Shown: one piece after another, positions 39,378-47,851 of the stretch
How the letters are laid out: every line of letters starts with the position of its first letter
Numbering within the stretch: position 1 is the first letter of the stretch
From: WTGU01 sp965200925
Lineage (GTDB): Bacteria; Pseudomonadota; Alphaproteobacteria; UBA828
Assembly (NCBI GenBank): GCA_965200925.1
Contig: OZ241738.1
Span: 434,001-498,000 of the forward strand
DNA length: 64,000 bases
Reading direction: 5' to 3'
The notes under the pieces: model-generated
What the model was told of the DNA's origin: nothing
Seen by the model: only the letters and a program-made list of their open reading frames with translations
Databases searched by the model: none
Program-made: the position numbers and the translations under genes

Positions 39378-39494
39378 CAGACCCGTCTACGATTGTGTGT
39401 ACTTGGCGCTGGTGCATCGCCTCGGCGCCCGGATGGTAGCGGCGGACGGGCCTTCGCGAATGCGCTGCGTGGACTGAGCACGGAGGCGCCGTAA
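39376..39494 (+). pseudogene. VapC C-terminal fragment
   Basis: The plus strand reads RPVYDCVYLALVHRLGARMV, AADG, then, after a one-base shift, FANALRGLSTEAP ending at 39494. This is the last part of a PIN toxin (the Y-D-x-x-Y-L-A-L motif and the final AD). It starts exactly where the truncated cmr2 ends, marking a deletion or recombination join. Confidence 0.6.
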
Positions 39495-39615
39495 CGAGGC
39501 GCAAGAAACGATTTGCTACTCAATCGGAGCCATGGGGAAGAGTGGAGCGCCCGTAATGCAGGATCGCGCTGCTGCGGCGCTTGAGCGGGTGCGGAACGAG
39601 CGGTACGGGCAATAC

Positions 39616-39629
39616 CCCGCAATTGCGGG
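39616..39629. promoter_or_regulatory. Palindrome downstream of hsdR
   Basis: CCCGCAATTGCGGG is a perfect 14-bp palindrome about 58 bases beyond the hsdR stop, in an otherwise empty interval (39495-39686). It could be a weak terminator or a protein-binding site. There is no T run. Confidence 0.3.
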
Positions 39630-39686
39630 TGCAATGCCGGATTTTGCGTAAGAGGGCCGGCAAGGACAGCATCGCGCATTGCGTCG

Positions 39687-42600
39687 TCACGCCGCCCAGC
39701 CGGCGGACAGCACCTCCGCCTGTTCGAGCACCGTCTGCGTCGCCTTTTCTTGCTTGTCGGGTGGGTAGCCGTGTTTGCGCAGAATGCGCCTGACCAGTCG
39801 GCGGATGTTGGCGCGGACATTCTCGCGCAGCGTCCAGTCGATCGTGACGTTGCTCTGCACGGTCTCGACAAGTTCGCGGGCGATGTCGCGTAGAGTCTTG
39901 TCGCCGAGCACCTTTACTGCGCTGTCGTTGGTCTCGAGCGCGTCGTAGAAGGCCAGTTCGTCTTCCGAGAGTCCGAGCTTCTCGCCTCGAGCGTTCGCCT
40001 CGCGTAGATCGCGGGCGAGCTGGATCAGCTCCTCGATCACCTGCGCGGCCTCGACGGCGCGGTTCCGGTAGCGTAGTAGCGTCCGTTCCAGCATCTCGGC
40101 GAAGGAGCGGGCCTGGACGACGTTCTTCCGCCGGCGGACGGCGAGCTCGCCCTTCAACAGCTTGCGCAGCAGTTCGACCGCGAGGTTGCGCTGGGGCATG
40201 CCTCGCACCTCGGCGAGGAATTCCTCGGACAGGATCGAGATGTCAGGCTTCTTCAGACCGGCGGCAGCGAAGATGTCGACGACGCCGTCCGACGCCACCG
40301 CGCGCGATACGAGCTGGCGGACGGCATGATCGAGATCCTCCTCGGGGCGCGCCTCCCCCGCGGCGCGCTTGGCCAGCACCGACCGGACGGCCTGGAAGAA
40401 TGCCACGTCGTCGCGGATGCCGATCGCTTCCTTATGTGGCGCGGCGAGGGCGAAGGCCTGGGAAAGTTCCAGCACCGCTTGCAGGCAGCGCTCCTTGCCG
40501 TTCTCTTGCGCCAGAACATGTTCCTGTGCCGCCGGAAGAAGCGCCAGCCGTTCCGCCGATGAGCCGGCGATCCACCGGGAGGCGTCGAAACCGTGGAACA
40601 GGGTGCGGCAGACTTCGTGCTTCTCCAGCATCACCGCCACCGCGTCCTCCTGATCGAGAGCGGCCCGCCCGCCGCCACCGCTCTCCGTATAGGCCGCGAG
40701 TGCCCGCTTGAGCTCGTGGACGAGCCCGAGATAGTCGACGACGAGGCCGCCCGGTTTGTCCCCGAAGACGCGGTTGACGCGCGCGATCGTCTGCATCAGC
40801 CCATGGCCGCGCATCGGCTTGTCGATATACATGGTGTGCAGGCTCGGCGCGTCAAAGCCGGTCAACCACATGTCGCGCACGAGCGCGATTCGAAGCGGGT
40901 CTCCGGCATCGCGGAACCGGTTGGCCAGCGCCTCGCGGCGCGGCTTGTTGCGGATATGCCGTTGCCAGTCGGGCGGGTCGGCGGCGGCGCCGGTCATCAC
41001 GACCTTGACGTGTCCCTTGTCGTCGTCTTCGTGATGCCAGTCCGGGCGCAGGCGAACCAGTTCGCGATAGAGATCGACGCAGATGCGCCGGCTCATGCAG
41101 ACGACCATCGCTTTGCCGTTCATGGCCTCGGTACGGTGCTCGAAGTGCGCGACAATATCCGCGGCGACGAGCGCCACGCGCTTCTCCGCGCCGACGACCG
41201 CTTCGAGTTGCGCCCATCTGGTCTTGAGCTTCTCCTTGCGCTCGATCTCTTCTCCCTCGGTCGCCTCCTCGAAATCGGAGTCGATGTTGGGCTTCTCTTC
41301 TTCGTCGAGCGTCAGCCTGGCGAGTCGGCTCTCGTAATAGATCGGCACCGTCGCCCGATCCTCGACCGCACGCTGGATGTCGTAGATGCTGATGTAGTCG
41401 CCGAACACGGCGCGCGTGTTGGCGTCCCGGCGCTCGATCGGCGTGCCCGTGAAACCGACGAACGAAGCGTTGGGCAGGGCGTCGCGCATGTGGCGGGCGA
41501 AGCCGTCGATGAAGTCGTACTGGCCGCGGTGCGCCTCGTCAGCGATGACCACGATGTTGCGCCGATCGGACAGCGTCGGGTGCCGGTCCCCCTTTTCCTC
41601 CGGGAAGAACTTCTGGATGGTGGCGAACACCACGCCGCCCGATTCGACGGCGAGCCTGCGGCGCAGATCGGCCCGGCTTTCTGCCTGGACCGGCGGTTGC
41701 CGCAACAGGTCCCGGCAGCGGGAGAAGGTGGCGAAGAGCTGGTCGTCGAGGTCGTTGCGGTCGGTCAGCACGACGACCATCGGGTTGGCCATCGCCGGTT
41801 CGCGAACGATGCGCCCGGCGTAGAAGGCCATGGTCAGGCTCTTGCCCGAGCCCTGGGTGTGCCAGACGACGCCGACGCGCCGGTCTCCGGGAGCGCCGCT
41901 CGGCCGACGGCCCGATTGGTAGCGCCCCGTCCCCTCCGCGAGCGCCGGGCCCGACCGGCGCAGGTCGGCCGCGCGCAGCGTTTCCGCGACCGCCGCTTCG
42001 ACGGCATGGAACTGGTGATACCCGGCCATCTTCTTGACCGGTGCGCCGCCGCCGTCGTTCTCGAAGACGATGAAGTCGCGGACCAGCGCCAGGAACCGGC
42101 GCGGTTCGCACGCGCCCTCAAGCATGACCTGCAGCTGGGGCAAGCGCGGATCGGCCAGGGTCTCGCCGGAGATCGTTCGCCAGGTCTTGAACCACTCCCG
42201 CCCGGCGGTGAGCGTGCCGATCCGCGCTTCCGTCCCGTCCGAAACGACGAGCGCCGCGTTCAGGGCGAACAGCGACGGTAGATCGGCCTTGTAGGTCTGG
42301 AGCTGACGCCATGCGGTCCAGACGGTGGCGTCTTCGTCCGCCGGGTTCTTGAGTTCGATCAGCCCGAGCGGCAGACCGTTGACGAACAGCACCACGTCGG
42401 GGCGGCGTTCGCGCCGGCTCTCGACGACGGTGAACTGGTTGACCACGAGCCAGTCGTTGCCGTCCGCGTCGTCGAAGTCGATGACGCGGGCCTGTGCGCC
42501 GCGGATCACCCCGCCGTCGTCGCGGTATTCCACCGTCACGCCGTCCGTCAGCAGCCGGTGGAAGGCTCGGTTGCGGACCGGAAGCGTCGCGCCCTCCGGC

Positions 42601-42827
42601 CGGATCAGCTTGCGGAAGGCGTCGCCGAGGGCCTCGGCGGGCAGGTCGGGATTGAGTCGGGCCAGCGCGTCGCCAAGCCGGCGCTCCAGAACAACCTCGC
42701 CGTAGTCGGCGCGCTCCGCGCCCGGCGCGTCGGGGGCGATGTCGGGGCCGTGGGCGACGGCCCAGCCGAGACCGGCGAGCCATTCGAGGGCGGCGTCCTC
42801 GACCTCGGATTCGGTGAAGCGGGTCAC
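39687..42827 (-). CDS. hsdR: Type I restriction endonuclease subunit R
   Basis: A 1046-residue restriction and translocation subunit. The N-terminal nuclease domain has RPDVVLFVNGLPLGLIELKN (PD-ExK-like). The helicase has VVWHTQGSGKSLTM (Walker A), VVVLTDRNDLDDQLF, IVVIADEAHRGQYD (DEAH), SFVGFTGTPIER, and the second lobe with MWLTGFDAPSLHTMYIDKPM and IARVNRVFGDKPGGLVVDYL. A long helical C-terminal domain binds the methylase. GTG 42827 follows GGAGAA and matches the conserved family start (TRFTESEVEDAALEW). It is the last gene of the operon, 56 bases after the ATPase gene. Confidence 0.95.
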   Translation of the reverse strand: MTRFTESEVEDAALEWLAGLGWAVAHGPDIAPDAPGAERADYGEVVLERRLGDALARLNPDLPAEALGDAFRKLIRPEGATLPVRNRAFHRLLTDGVTVEYRDDGGVIRGAQARVIDFDDADGNDWLVVNQFTVVESRRERRPDVVLFVNGLPLGLIELKNPADEDATVWTAWRQLQTYKADLPSLFALNAALVVSDGTEARIGTLTAGREWFKTWRTISGETLADPRLPQLQVMLEGACEPRRFLALVRDFIVFENDGGGAPVKKMAGYHQFHAVEAAVAETLRAADLRRSGPALAEGTGRYQSGRRPSGAPGDRRVGVVWHTQGSGKSLTMAFYAGRIVREPAMANPMVVVLTDRNDLDDQLFATFSRCRDLLRQPPVQAESRADLRRRLAVESGGVVFATIQKFFPEEKGDRHPTLSDRRNIVVIADEAHRGQYDFIDGFARHMRDALPNASFVGFTGTPIERRDANTRAVFGDYISIYDIQRAVEDRATVPIYYESRLARLTLDEEEKPNIDSDFEEATEGEEIERKEKLKTRWAQLEAVVGAEKRVALVAADIVAHFEHRTEAMNGKAMVVCMSRRICVDLYRELVRLRPDWHHEDDDKGHVKVVMTGAAADPPDWQRHIRNKPRREALANRFRDAGDPLRIALVRDMWLTGFDAPSLHTMYIDKPMRGHGLMQTIARVNRVFGDKPGGLVVDYLGLVHELKRALAAYTESGGGGRAALDQEDAVAVMLEKHEVCRTLFHGFDASRWIAGSSAERLALLPAAQEHVLAQENGKERCLQAVLELSQAFALAAPHKEAIGIRDDVAFFQAVRSVLAKRAAGEARPEEDLDHAVRQLVSRAVASDGVVDIFAAAGLKKPDISILSEEFLAEVRGMPQRNLAVELLRKLLKGELAVRRRKNVVQARSFAEMLERTLLRYRNRAVEAAQVIEELIQLARDLREANARGEKLGLSEDELAFYDALETNDSAVKVLGDKTLRDIARELVETVQSNVTIDWTLRENVRANIRRLVRRILRKHGYPPDKQEKATQTVLEQAEVLSAGWAA

Positions 42828-42883
42828 GGCGTTCTCCGAAGACGACGGCGACAGGCCAGCGCTGAATTTCCCGGCATGGCCGG

Positions 42884-44623
42884 TCACTCGTCGCCCGCCG
42901 GCGCGGCGCTCTCCGCGACGCGCGCGATCGCGTCCAGTTTCTCGCCGATCTCGGGGTCGATCTCGTCCTCGGGAACGTGGTCGGCGAGCGCGTGGAAGTT
43001 CTTCTTGTGCATCAGGTTGGGAATGCCGATCTTCTCGAAGTAGGCCTTGAAGAGCGGAGTCAGGAATTCGTCGCTCGCCTTCACGTCGTCGCTCCACGGC
43101 GATCCCTTGCCCAAGGTCTCCAGGGCCTCGCTGACCTCCGCGATGGCCTCGCCCATGGCCGTCGATCGTTTGCTGATCTCGGCGCCGGTGAAAAGGGGTT
43201 TCTGCTCCGCCGCCGCGGCCGACGCGCGCGCGTAGGCTTCAAGGGTCGACTTGGCGCAAAGATAGTTCTCGATCTCCCGCCGGTTCCAGACCAGATGCTC
43301 GAATGACGGATCGCTCGGGGCTTCGCCGTCCAGGCGGTCGAAGAGGGCCACGCCCTTGAGGCCGGAGAGCGCCTCCCGGAGGGCATGGAGGTGGCGCGCG
43401 GCGGCCGGCGGCCGGTTCCCGACGTAATGGACGAAGGGCCGTTCCAGCGCCCGAACGGCGTCGTCCTTGCCGAGTCTCCTGGCGAAGGCCTGCAATATCG
43501 CTAGGTCCGTCGAGCCTTCGAGATAGAGCACCCATCCGGTTTGCTCGGCCTGGTAGTACTGGTCGAATCCGATCTCCGCGAGCGCCTTGCGCACCTGGCT
43601 CCGCCCGCCGCCGATCCGGTGCGGTCCGCCGACGAAGGCGATGACCAGATCCCTTTCGGCGGCTTCGTTCAGGAGCACCTCCGAGTGGCTGGCCGCGATG
43701 ATCTGGTTGCCGCTGTCCGAGGCGACCTCGGTTATCAGGCCGTATATCTGGCGCTGGCGGAGGATTTCGAGATGCGCGTCGGGTTCGTCCAGCAGGATGA
43801 CCGCGCCGGGGTTGGCGTACATGTAGGCGAGGATCAGGAGGGTCTGCTGCAATCCCCGCCCGCTCGAGGAGAGATCGAGGGCCACGCCGCGCTCGCGGTA
43901 TCCCATGGCGATCTCTCCCCGCTCCTCCACGTAGCGGGGCTCGTCGAGCGTCACCCCGAAGAGCGCCTCGATCCGCATCACCAGAGATTCCCACCGCTCG
44001 GGCCTCTCGTGGAGGACGCGGAAGCACAGGTTGCGGAGGACTTCGGCCGTCCGGCCTTCGCCTATCCGCACGTTCACGGCGCCCTGGTCGAGCCGCGTTT
44101 CCGTGGCGGCGAGGCCGGACATGGGAGGGAGGAAGGCGATACGGACGGAACCCGCCTGATTCGGGATCGGCATCCGCTCGGGATGTTTGCCCTCGTCCCG
44201 CCGCAGGGGGCGGCAATAGAACGACTCCTCGTTGGCGTAGTCGAACTCGAGGCCGCACGTCCAGGGCTTGTCCTCGTCGACCCCCTCGACGACGATGTCG
44301 ATCCGCACGTTGTTCGTCCGCGTGCGGCCGTCGACGCGCCGGATGTCCCGGACGTGCAGGTCGCGCCACAGGTGGACGGCGCTCGGATGGGGAATGGCGA
44401 ACAGGTCCCTGCGGTTGACCGTCACGCCGGGGCGCTTTTCCGGCGCGCTCTTGCCCGCGCGCTTCTCGTTCCACCGTTTGACGCCGATGTCCCACAGGGC
44501 CAGGGCCTGCATGGCCGAGGTCTTCCCCGAATTGTTCGGGCCGATGAACACGACGGGGTTTCCCAACTCGACCTCGACCTCGCCGAAGCGTTTGAAGTTG
44601 CGGACGGTGAGCCTGGTGAGCAT
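42884..44623 (-). CDS. OLD/PARIS-like ATPase with TOPRIM-like C-terminus
   Basis: A 579-residue protein. The ABC-type ATPase half has VFIGPNNSGKTSAMQ (Walker A), LDLSSSGRGLQQTLLILAYM (signature), PGAVILLDEPDAHLEILRQR (Walker B) and IIAASHSEVLL (switch His). The C-terminal half has WVLYLEGSTDLAILQAFARR, typical of the first TOPRIM Glu, GVALFDRLDGEAP, and NRREIENYLCA, seen in DUF4435/OLD-type nuclease domains. OLD nucleases and fused AriA-AriB (PARIS) proteins share this plan and act in phage defence. Placed between a TPR gene and hsdR, it may be an accessory effector. I cannot separate OLD from PARIS by eye. Confidence 0.75.
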   Translation of the reverse strand: MLTRLTVRNFKRFGEVEVELGNPVVFIGPNNSGKTSAMQALALWDIGVKRWNEKRAGKSAPEKRPGVTVNRRDLFAIPHPSAVHLWRDLHVRDIRRVDGRTRTNNVRIDIVVEGVDEDKPWTCGLEFDYANEESFYCRPLRRDEGKHPERMPIPNQAGSVRIAFLPPMSGLAATETRLDQGAVNVRIGEGRTAEVLRNLCFRVLHERPERWESLVMRIEALFGVTLDEPRYVEERGEIAMGYRERGVALDLSSSGRGLQQTLLILAYMYANPGAVILLDEPDAHLEILRQRQIYGLITEVASDSGNQIIAASHSEVLLNEAAERDLVIAFVGGPHRIGGGRSQVRKALAEIGFDQYYQAEQTGWVLYLEGSTDLAILQAFARRLGKDDAVRALERPFVHYVGNRPPAAARHLHALREALSGLKGVALFDRLDGEAPSDPSFEHLVWNRREIENYLCAKSTLEAYARASAAAAEQKPLFTGAEISKRSTAMGEAIAEVSEALETLGKGSPWSDDVKASDEFLTPLFKAYFEKIGIPNLMHKKNFHALADHVPEDEIDPEIGEKLDAIARVAESAAPAGDE

Positions 44624-44738
44624 CCGATGTCTCCCGTTGAGCCGGCGCCGGGATTATGGCCCGAAACCCACCGACCGCGCGTTCGCCCGGCACCGGCTCG
44701 GCGTCGGCGAAACCTGCCCCGGAGGCGCGAGAGCGCTC

Positions 44739-46169
44739 TCAAGGGTCTCCGCCGCCGAATAGTCGTTCGATTTCACGGCTCACCTTGTCGGCCACGGTTT
44801 CGTCACCCGCCGCACGAGCCAGGGCGAACGCTCTCTCGAAATCCTGCCGCGCCTCGTCCTTGTGCCCCAGGGCGAAACGCACGTTGGCACGGTTGTAATA
44901 GGCCTTGGCATAGTCCGGTTTCAGCCGGATCGCCTCGTCGAGGTCCGCGATGGCCTCCTCGTGCTGGCCGAGATCTTCCTTCGCGACACCCCGGTTGTTG
45001 TAGGCTTCCACATAATCCCGCTTCAGCTGGATCGCCTTGTCGTAGTCCGCGATGGCGTCTTCGTACCGGCCGAGATCGTCCTTCGCGACGCCCCGGTTGT
45101 TGTAGGCTTCGGCATTATCCGGTTTCAGGCGGATCGCCTTGTCGTAGTCCGCGATGGCGTCTTCGTACCGGCCGAGATCGTCCTTCGCGACGCCTCGGTT
45201 GTTGTAGGCTTCGGTATTATCCGGTTTCAGACGGATCGCCTCGTCGTAGTCCGCGATGGCGTCTTCGTGCCGGCCGAGTTGTCTCTTCGCGATGCCCCGG
45301 TTGTAGTAGGCTTCTTCTATACCCGGTTTCAGGCGGATCGCCTCGTCGTAGGAAGCGATGGCTTCCTGATGGCGGGATTCTTTCCCATGCAGGTAACCGA
45401 CGGAGAACCACGCCTGGGCTCCGAGCTCGTCATCGGTTCCGTCCGCGACGCTGGCGACAGCGCGCCACTTCTCAATGGCCTCTTCGTTGTTTCCCTGTCG
45501 TTGAAACCGGATGGCGGCGGAGACCGCTCGGTCGATGGGGGACGCCGCGGGATCGGCTTGGACGCTTCGCACGGCCTCGTCGGCCTTGTCCGGTTTCGCC
45601 GCGGCGGTCTCGGCGGTTATTCCCTTCGTCATTAGCGAGTCAGCCTCATCACGCCTCTTCTTGATCTCGGCGACCAGTTTCCGCGCCTCTTCGGCGTGTT
45701 CTCTGGCCGTATCGACATTCCCGCGCGCTTCCGCCTCGATCTCGCGGAACCGCTTGAAGCCGAGATAGCCGGCGATGACGGCGCCGACGCCGAGTAGCGT
45801 CAGGAAGATGGCCATCACCATGAGCCACCAGTCGACGAGCTTCACGCGGTAATCCAGGAGCTCGCGCCGCAGGTCGTTGAAGTCACGTCGCAGGTCATTT
45901 TCGACGTCGTTCGCATCGTCCCGGCCGGTTTCGCCCGGTGCTTCCGTCGTCTGCCGTTGCGCGGGCGCGGCGGCGGGCGGTGGGGCCTCGGTAGCGGCGG
46001 CCGGGATGGGCGGTTCGGTTTCGGGAGCGACCGTCGAGGCGGCCGGTTCAGCCGCGGTCGGCGGTGCCGGTTCGTCCGCAAGGAGCGGGAAAGCCACGGC
46101 CATGACCGCTGCGAAGGCCAGACCGGCGGTGCCCGCCGCGCATGGGCTTCGGGAAAGGGATTTCGTCAT
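44739..46169 (-). CDS. Membrane-anchored TPR protein
   Basis: A 476-residue protein from ATG 46169 (GGGGA upstream). It has an N-terminal signal-like hydrophobic segment (AGLAFAAVMAVAFPLLA), a Pro/Ala/Glu-rich linker to about 85, one strong transmembrane helix at about 114-137 (WWLMVMAIFLTLLGVGAVIA), a coiled coil to about 185, then about six TPR units from about 235 (AYNNRGVAKDDLGRYEDAIA, repeated). Two repeats are nearly identical at DNA level (102-bp units, about 45035-45240). TPRs bind partner proteins, so this could tether the restriction complex or its accessory ATPase to the membrane; that role is inference. The gaps to its neighbours are 27 and 115 bases. Confidence 0.85.
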   Translation of the reverse strand: MTKSLSRSPCAAGTAGLAFAAVMAVAFPLLADEPAPPTAAEPAASTVAPETEPPIPAAATEAPPPAAAPAQRQTTEAPGETGRDDANDVENDLRRDFNDLRRELLDYRVKLVDWWLMVMAIFLTLLGVGAVIAGYLGFKRFREIEAEARGNVDTAREHAEEARKLVAEIKKRRDEADSLMTKGITAETAAAKPDKADEAVRSVQADPAASPIDRAVSAAIRFQRQGNNEEAIEKWRAVASVADGTDDELGAQAWFSVGYLHGKESRHQEAIASYDEAIRLKPGIEEAYYNRGIAKRQLGRHEDAIADYDEAIRLKPDNTEAYNNRGVAKDDLGRYEDAIADYDKAIRLKPDNAEAYNNRGVAKDDLGRYEDAIADYDKAIQLKRDYVEAYNNRGVAKEDLGQHEEAIADLDEAIRLKPDYAKAYYNRANVRFALGHKDEARQDFERAFALARAAGDETVADKVSREIERLFGGGDP

Positions 46170-46196
46170 GCGCTTCCCCACGGCCATGTTCGTCGA

Positions 46197-47354
46197 TTAC
46201 CGGTCCCGGTCCTGAAGGTCGTCGTCCTCGTCGTCTTCGTCCGAAATGACGTCCGTGACGTACGGGTCGCGCAAGTGCCATCGGCTGCGGAATCGTTCGA
46301 GATCGCCCGTCATGACGACGAGAGCGGTGCTCTTGTGAGCCTGGATGGCGCGGTCGTAGTTCGGCTGATCCAGAGCGGCCGTGACCGACACGACGCGCCT
46401 CTCGACATAGGTTCGCAGGGTTACCGTTCCGTCCGTTTCCCGATCGTCACGCCTCAGGCGCTGGATACGGCCGATCAGGGATACGTCCGGCCGCGGCTCC
46501 CATTCCCGGAAACGCCGCGCCGCTTCGCGCAGGATGGGGGCGTCCGGCGCCCCGAAGCGGACGGTTTCCCTCGCCGTTTCCACAGGGTAGGTGCGCGCCC
46601 ATGTCACACCGACGTCGATCCCGCCGAACGGTTCGATCAACGTGGCGACGGCGTCGCACAGATTGGCGCTCGCGCCGCGCTCCACGGCTTTCGGGAAAGC
46701 GTCGGCAGCGCCGGCGGAAGTCCTTTCGGTCGCTTCGCGGGCGGCCGTCAACGCCTCGACCAGGCGTCTCGTCACCCGCCGTTCGACGGGCGGATCGTCC
46801 GCTGCGGAGTCGAACAACGCCGCCTGTCGCATCGGGGGCGGAACGACGGGAGTGAGCAGCGTAACGACGTAGCTGCCCTGCTCGGTCTGTCCGAGGCGGA
46901 CCTGGCGCATGTAATTACGGGTCTCCCGGTTCGGCCTCGCGTGGTAGAGTGGCTTCGGTTCCCGCAAGGAGCGGGCCGCGGCCAGCACCATGTCGTGCGC
47001 GCCGGTGATCAGGCTCACCCCGGCGTCCAGGGTCACGGAGCCGTTGGCGCCTTCCGGGGCGGCCCTCACCCGGACGACGTCGCGGTCGGCGGTGACCAGA
47101 TCGCGATAGAGGGAAAGCGCGTCCGTTTCGGCGGCTTCGGCGAAAATCTCGATCAACCGCGACACGACGTCGGCGTAGTCGCCGAGGCGGTCGGTCCGGG
47201 GAATGACGATCTCGGGCGCTTCCTCGCGAACGTAGACGTCCGAATGATCGCCATAGGGCTCCTGCCTCTTCCAGCCCGCGGCGCGCGCGTAGGCGGACAG
47301 CGCCGAGGGCGAGACGCCATTCAGGGCGTCTTCGTCCCGGATGCTGACTCTCAT
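46197..47354 (-). CDS. Unknown protein of the restriction operon
   Basis: A 385-residue soluble acidic protein. It opens MRVSIRDEDALNGVSPSALS and ends in a very acidic tail (DVISDEDDEDDDLQDRD). I see no nuclease, helicase or membrane motif. The middle (YVVTLLTPVVPPPMRQAALF) and DVGVTWARTYPVETARETVR look like a mixed alpha/beta protein, and the acidic tail could mimic DNA. ATG 47354 has GGAGAA upstream and overlaps the DUF4365 stop by four bases, so the two are translated together and probably form one functional unit. I do not recognise the family. Confidence 0.8.
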   Translation of the reverse strand: MRVSIRDEDALNGVSPSALSAYARAAGWKRQEPYGDHSDVYVREEAPEIVIPRTDRLGDYADVVSRLIEIFAEAAETDALSLYRDLVTADRDVVRVRAAPEGANGSVTLDAGVSLITGAHDMVLAAARSLREPKPLYHARPNRETRNYMRQVRLGQTEQGSYVVTLLTPVVPPPMRQAALFDSAADDPPVERRVTRRLVEALTAAREATERTSAGAADAFPKAVERGASANLCDAVATLIEPFGGIDVGVTWARTYPVETARETVRFGAPDAPILREAARRFREWEPRPDVSLIGRIQRLRRDDRETDGTVTLRTYVERRVVSVTAALDQPNYDRAIQAHKSTALVVMTGDLERFRSRWHLRDPYVTDVISDEDDEDDDLQDRDR

Positions 47355-47851
47355 CGGATTCTCCCTCCCCTCGATTGCTCCATCAAGCAGCGCAGGCTCT
47401 CGACGTCGAAAAGATTTCCTTTCGGTATCGTGACGGTAATGGATTCCTTGTTCGCAGTTTCTTCTCTTCCTTGAAGGTTGAGCCAATAAGCTCGGTTCCT
47501 CAACACCAGTTCGTCCTCGGTGACGGTCATCCACTGGGCCTCGTCCTTGGGTAAATCCAAAACCACCAGCAGCCTCGGCGTCTGGGTTTCCATGCGAAGC
47601 AGGTCGTAGTTGCGGCGTTTCAATCGGAAGTGAACATGACCATCGCCTCGCCTCTCGAGGTTGACCGTCGCCTTCAACTGCAAGTCCAGGGCAGGACGCA
47701 TTGTGCTACCGGCCTGTACTTGCAGGTCCACGCCGTCCCGGTCCTGCTCGGGCCCGGACGTCGTGTATCCGGCTCTCGCCGCAACGGCGCGAGCGTAGAC
47801 GCGGGACAGCGCTTCCTTCTGATCTTCGGGCGTCAGCAGCGCGTCGGTCAC
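47351..47851 (-). CDS. DUF4365 nuclease-like protein
   Basis: A 166-residue protein with the PD-(D/E)XK-like core of DUF4365: VAARAGYTTSGPEQDRDGVD, LQVQ, then LDLQLKATVNLERR (Gln-x-Lys). FRLKRRNYDLLRMETQTPRL, LVVLDLPKDE and WMTVTEDELVLRNRAYWLNL follow. DUF4365 proteins are found with restriction and defence genes and resemble restriction nuclease cores. GTG 47851 overlaps the hsdS stop by four bases, and the gene overlaps the next unknown gene by four. Confidence 0.85.
   Translation of the reverse strand: MTDALLTPEDQKEALSRVYARAVAARAGYTTSGPEQDRDGVDLQVQAGSTMRPALDLQLKATVNLERRGDGHVHFRLKRRNYDLLRMETQTPRLLVVLDLPKDEAQWMTVTEDELVLRNRAYWLNLQGREETANKESITVTIPKGNLFDVESLRCLMEQSRGGRIR

Noticed and set aside
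34804..39686. A CRISPR array near the cmr genes
   Set aside because: I read both flanks for 25-40 base repeats and found none; only palindromes and a terminator hairpin are present.
45035..45240. Nearly identical 102-bp units as a mobile or CRISPR repeat
   Set aside because: They encode 34-residue TPR units inside one gene.
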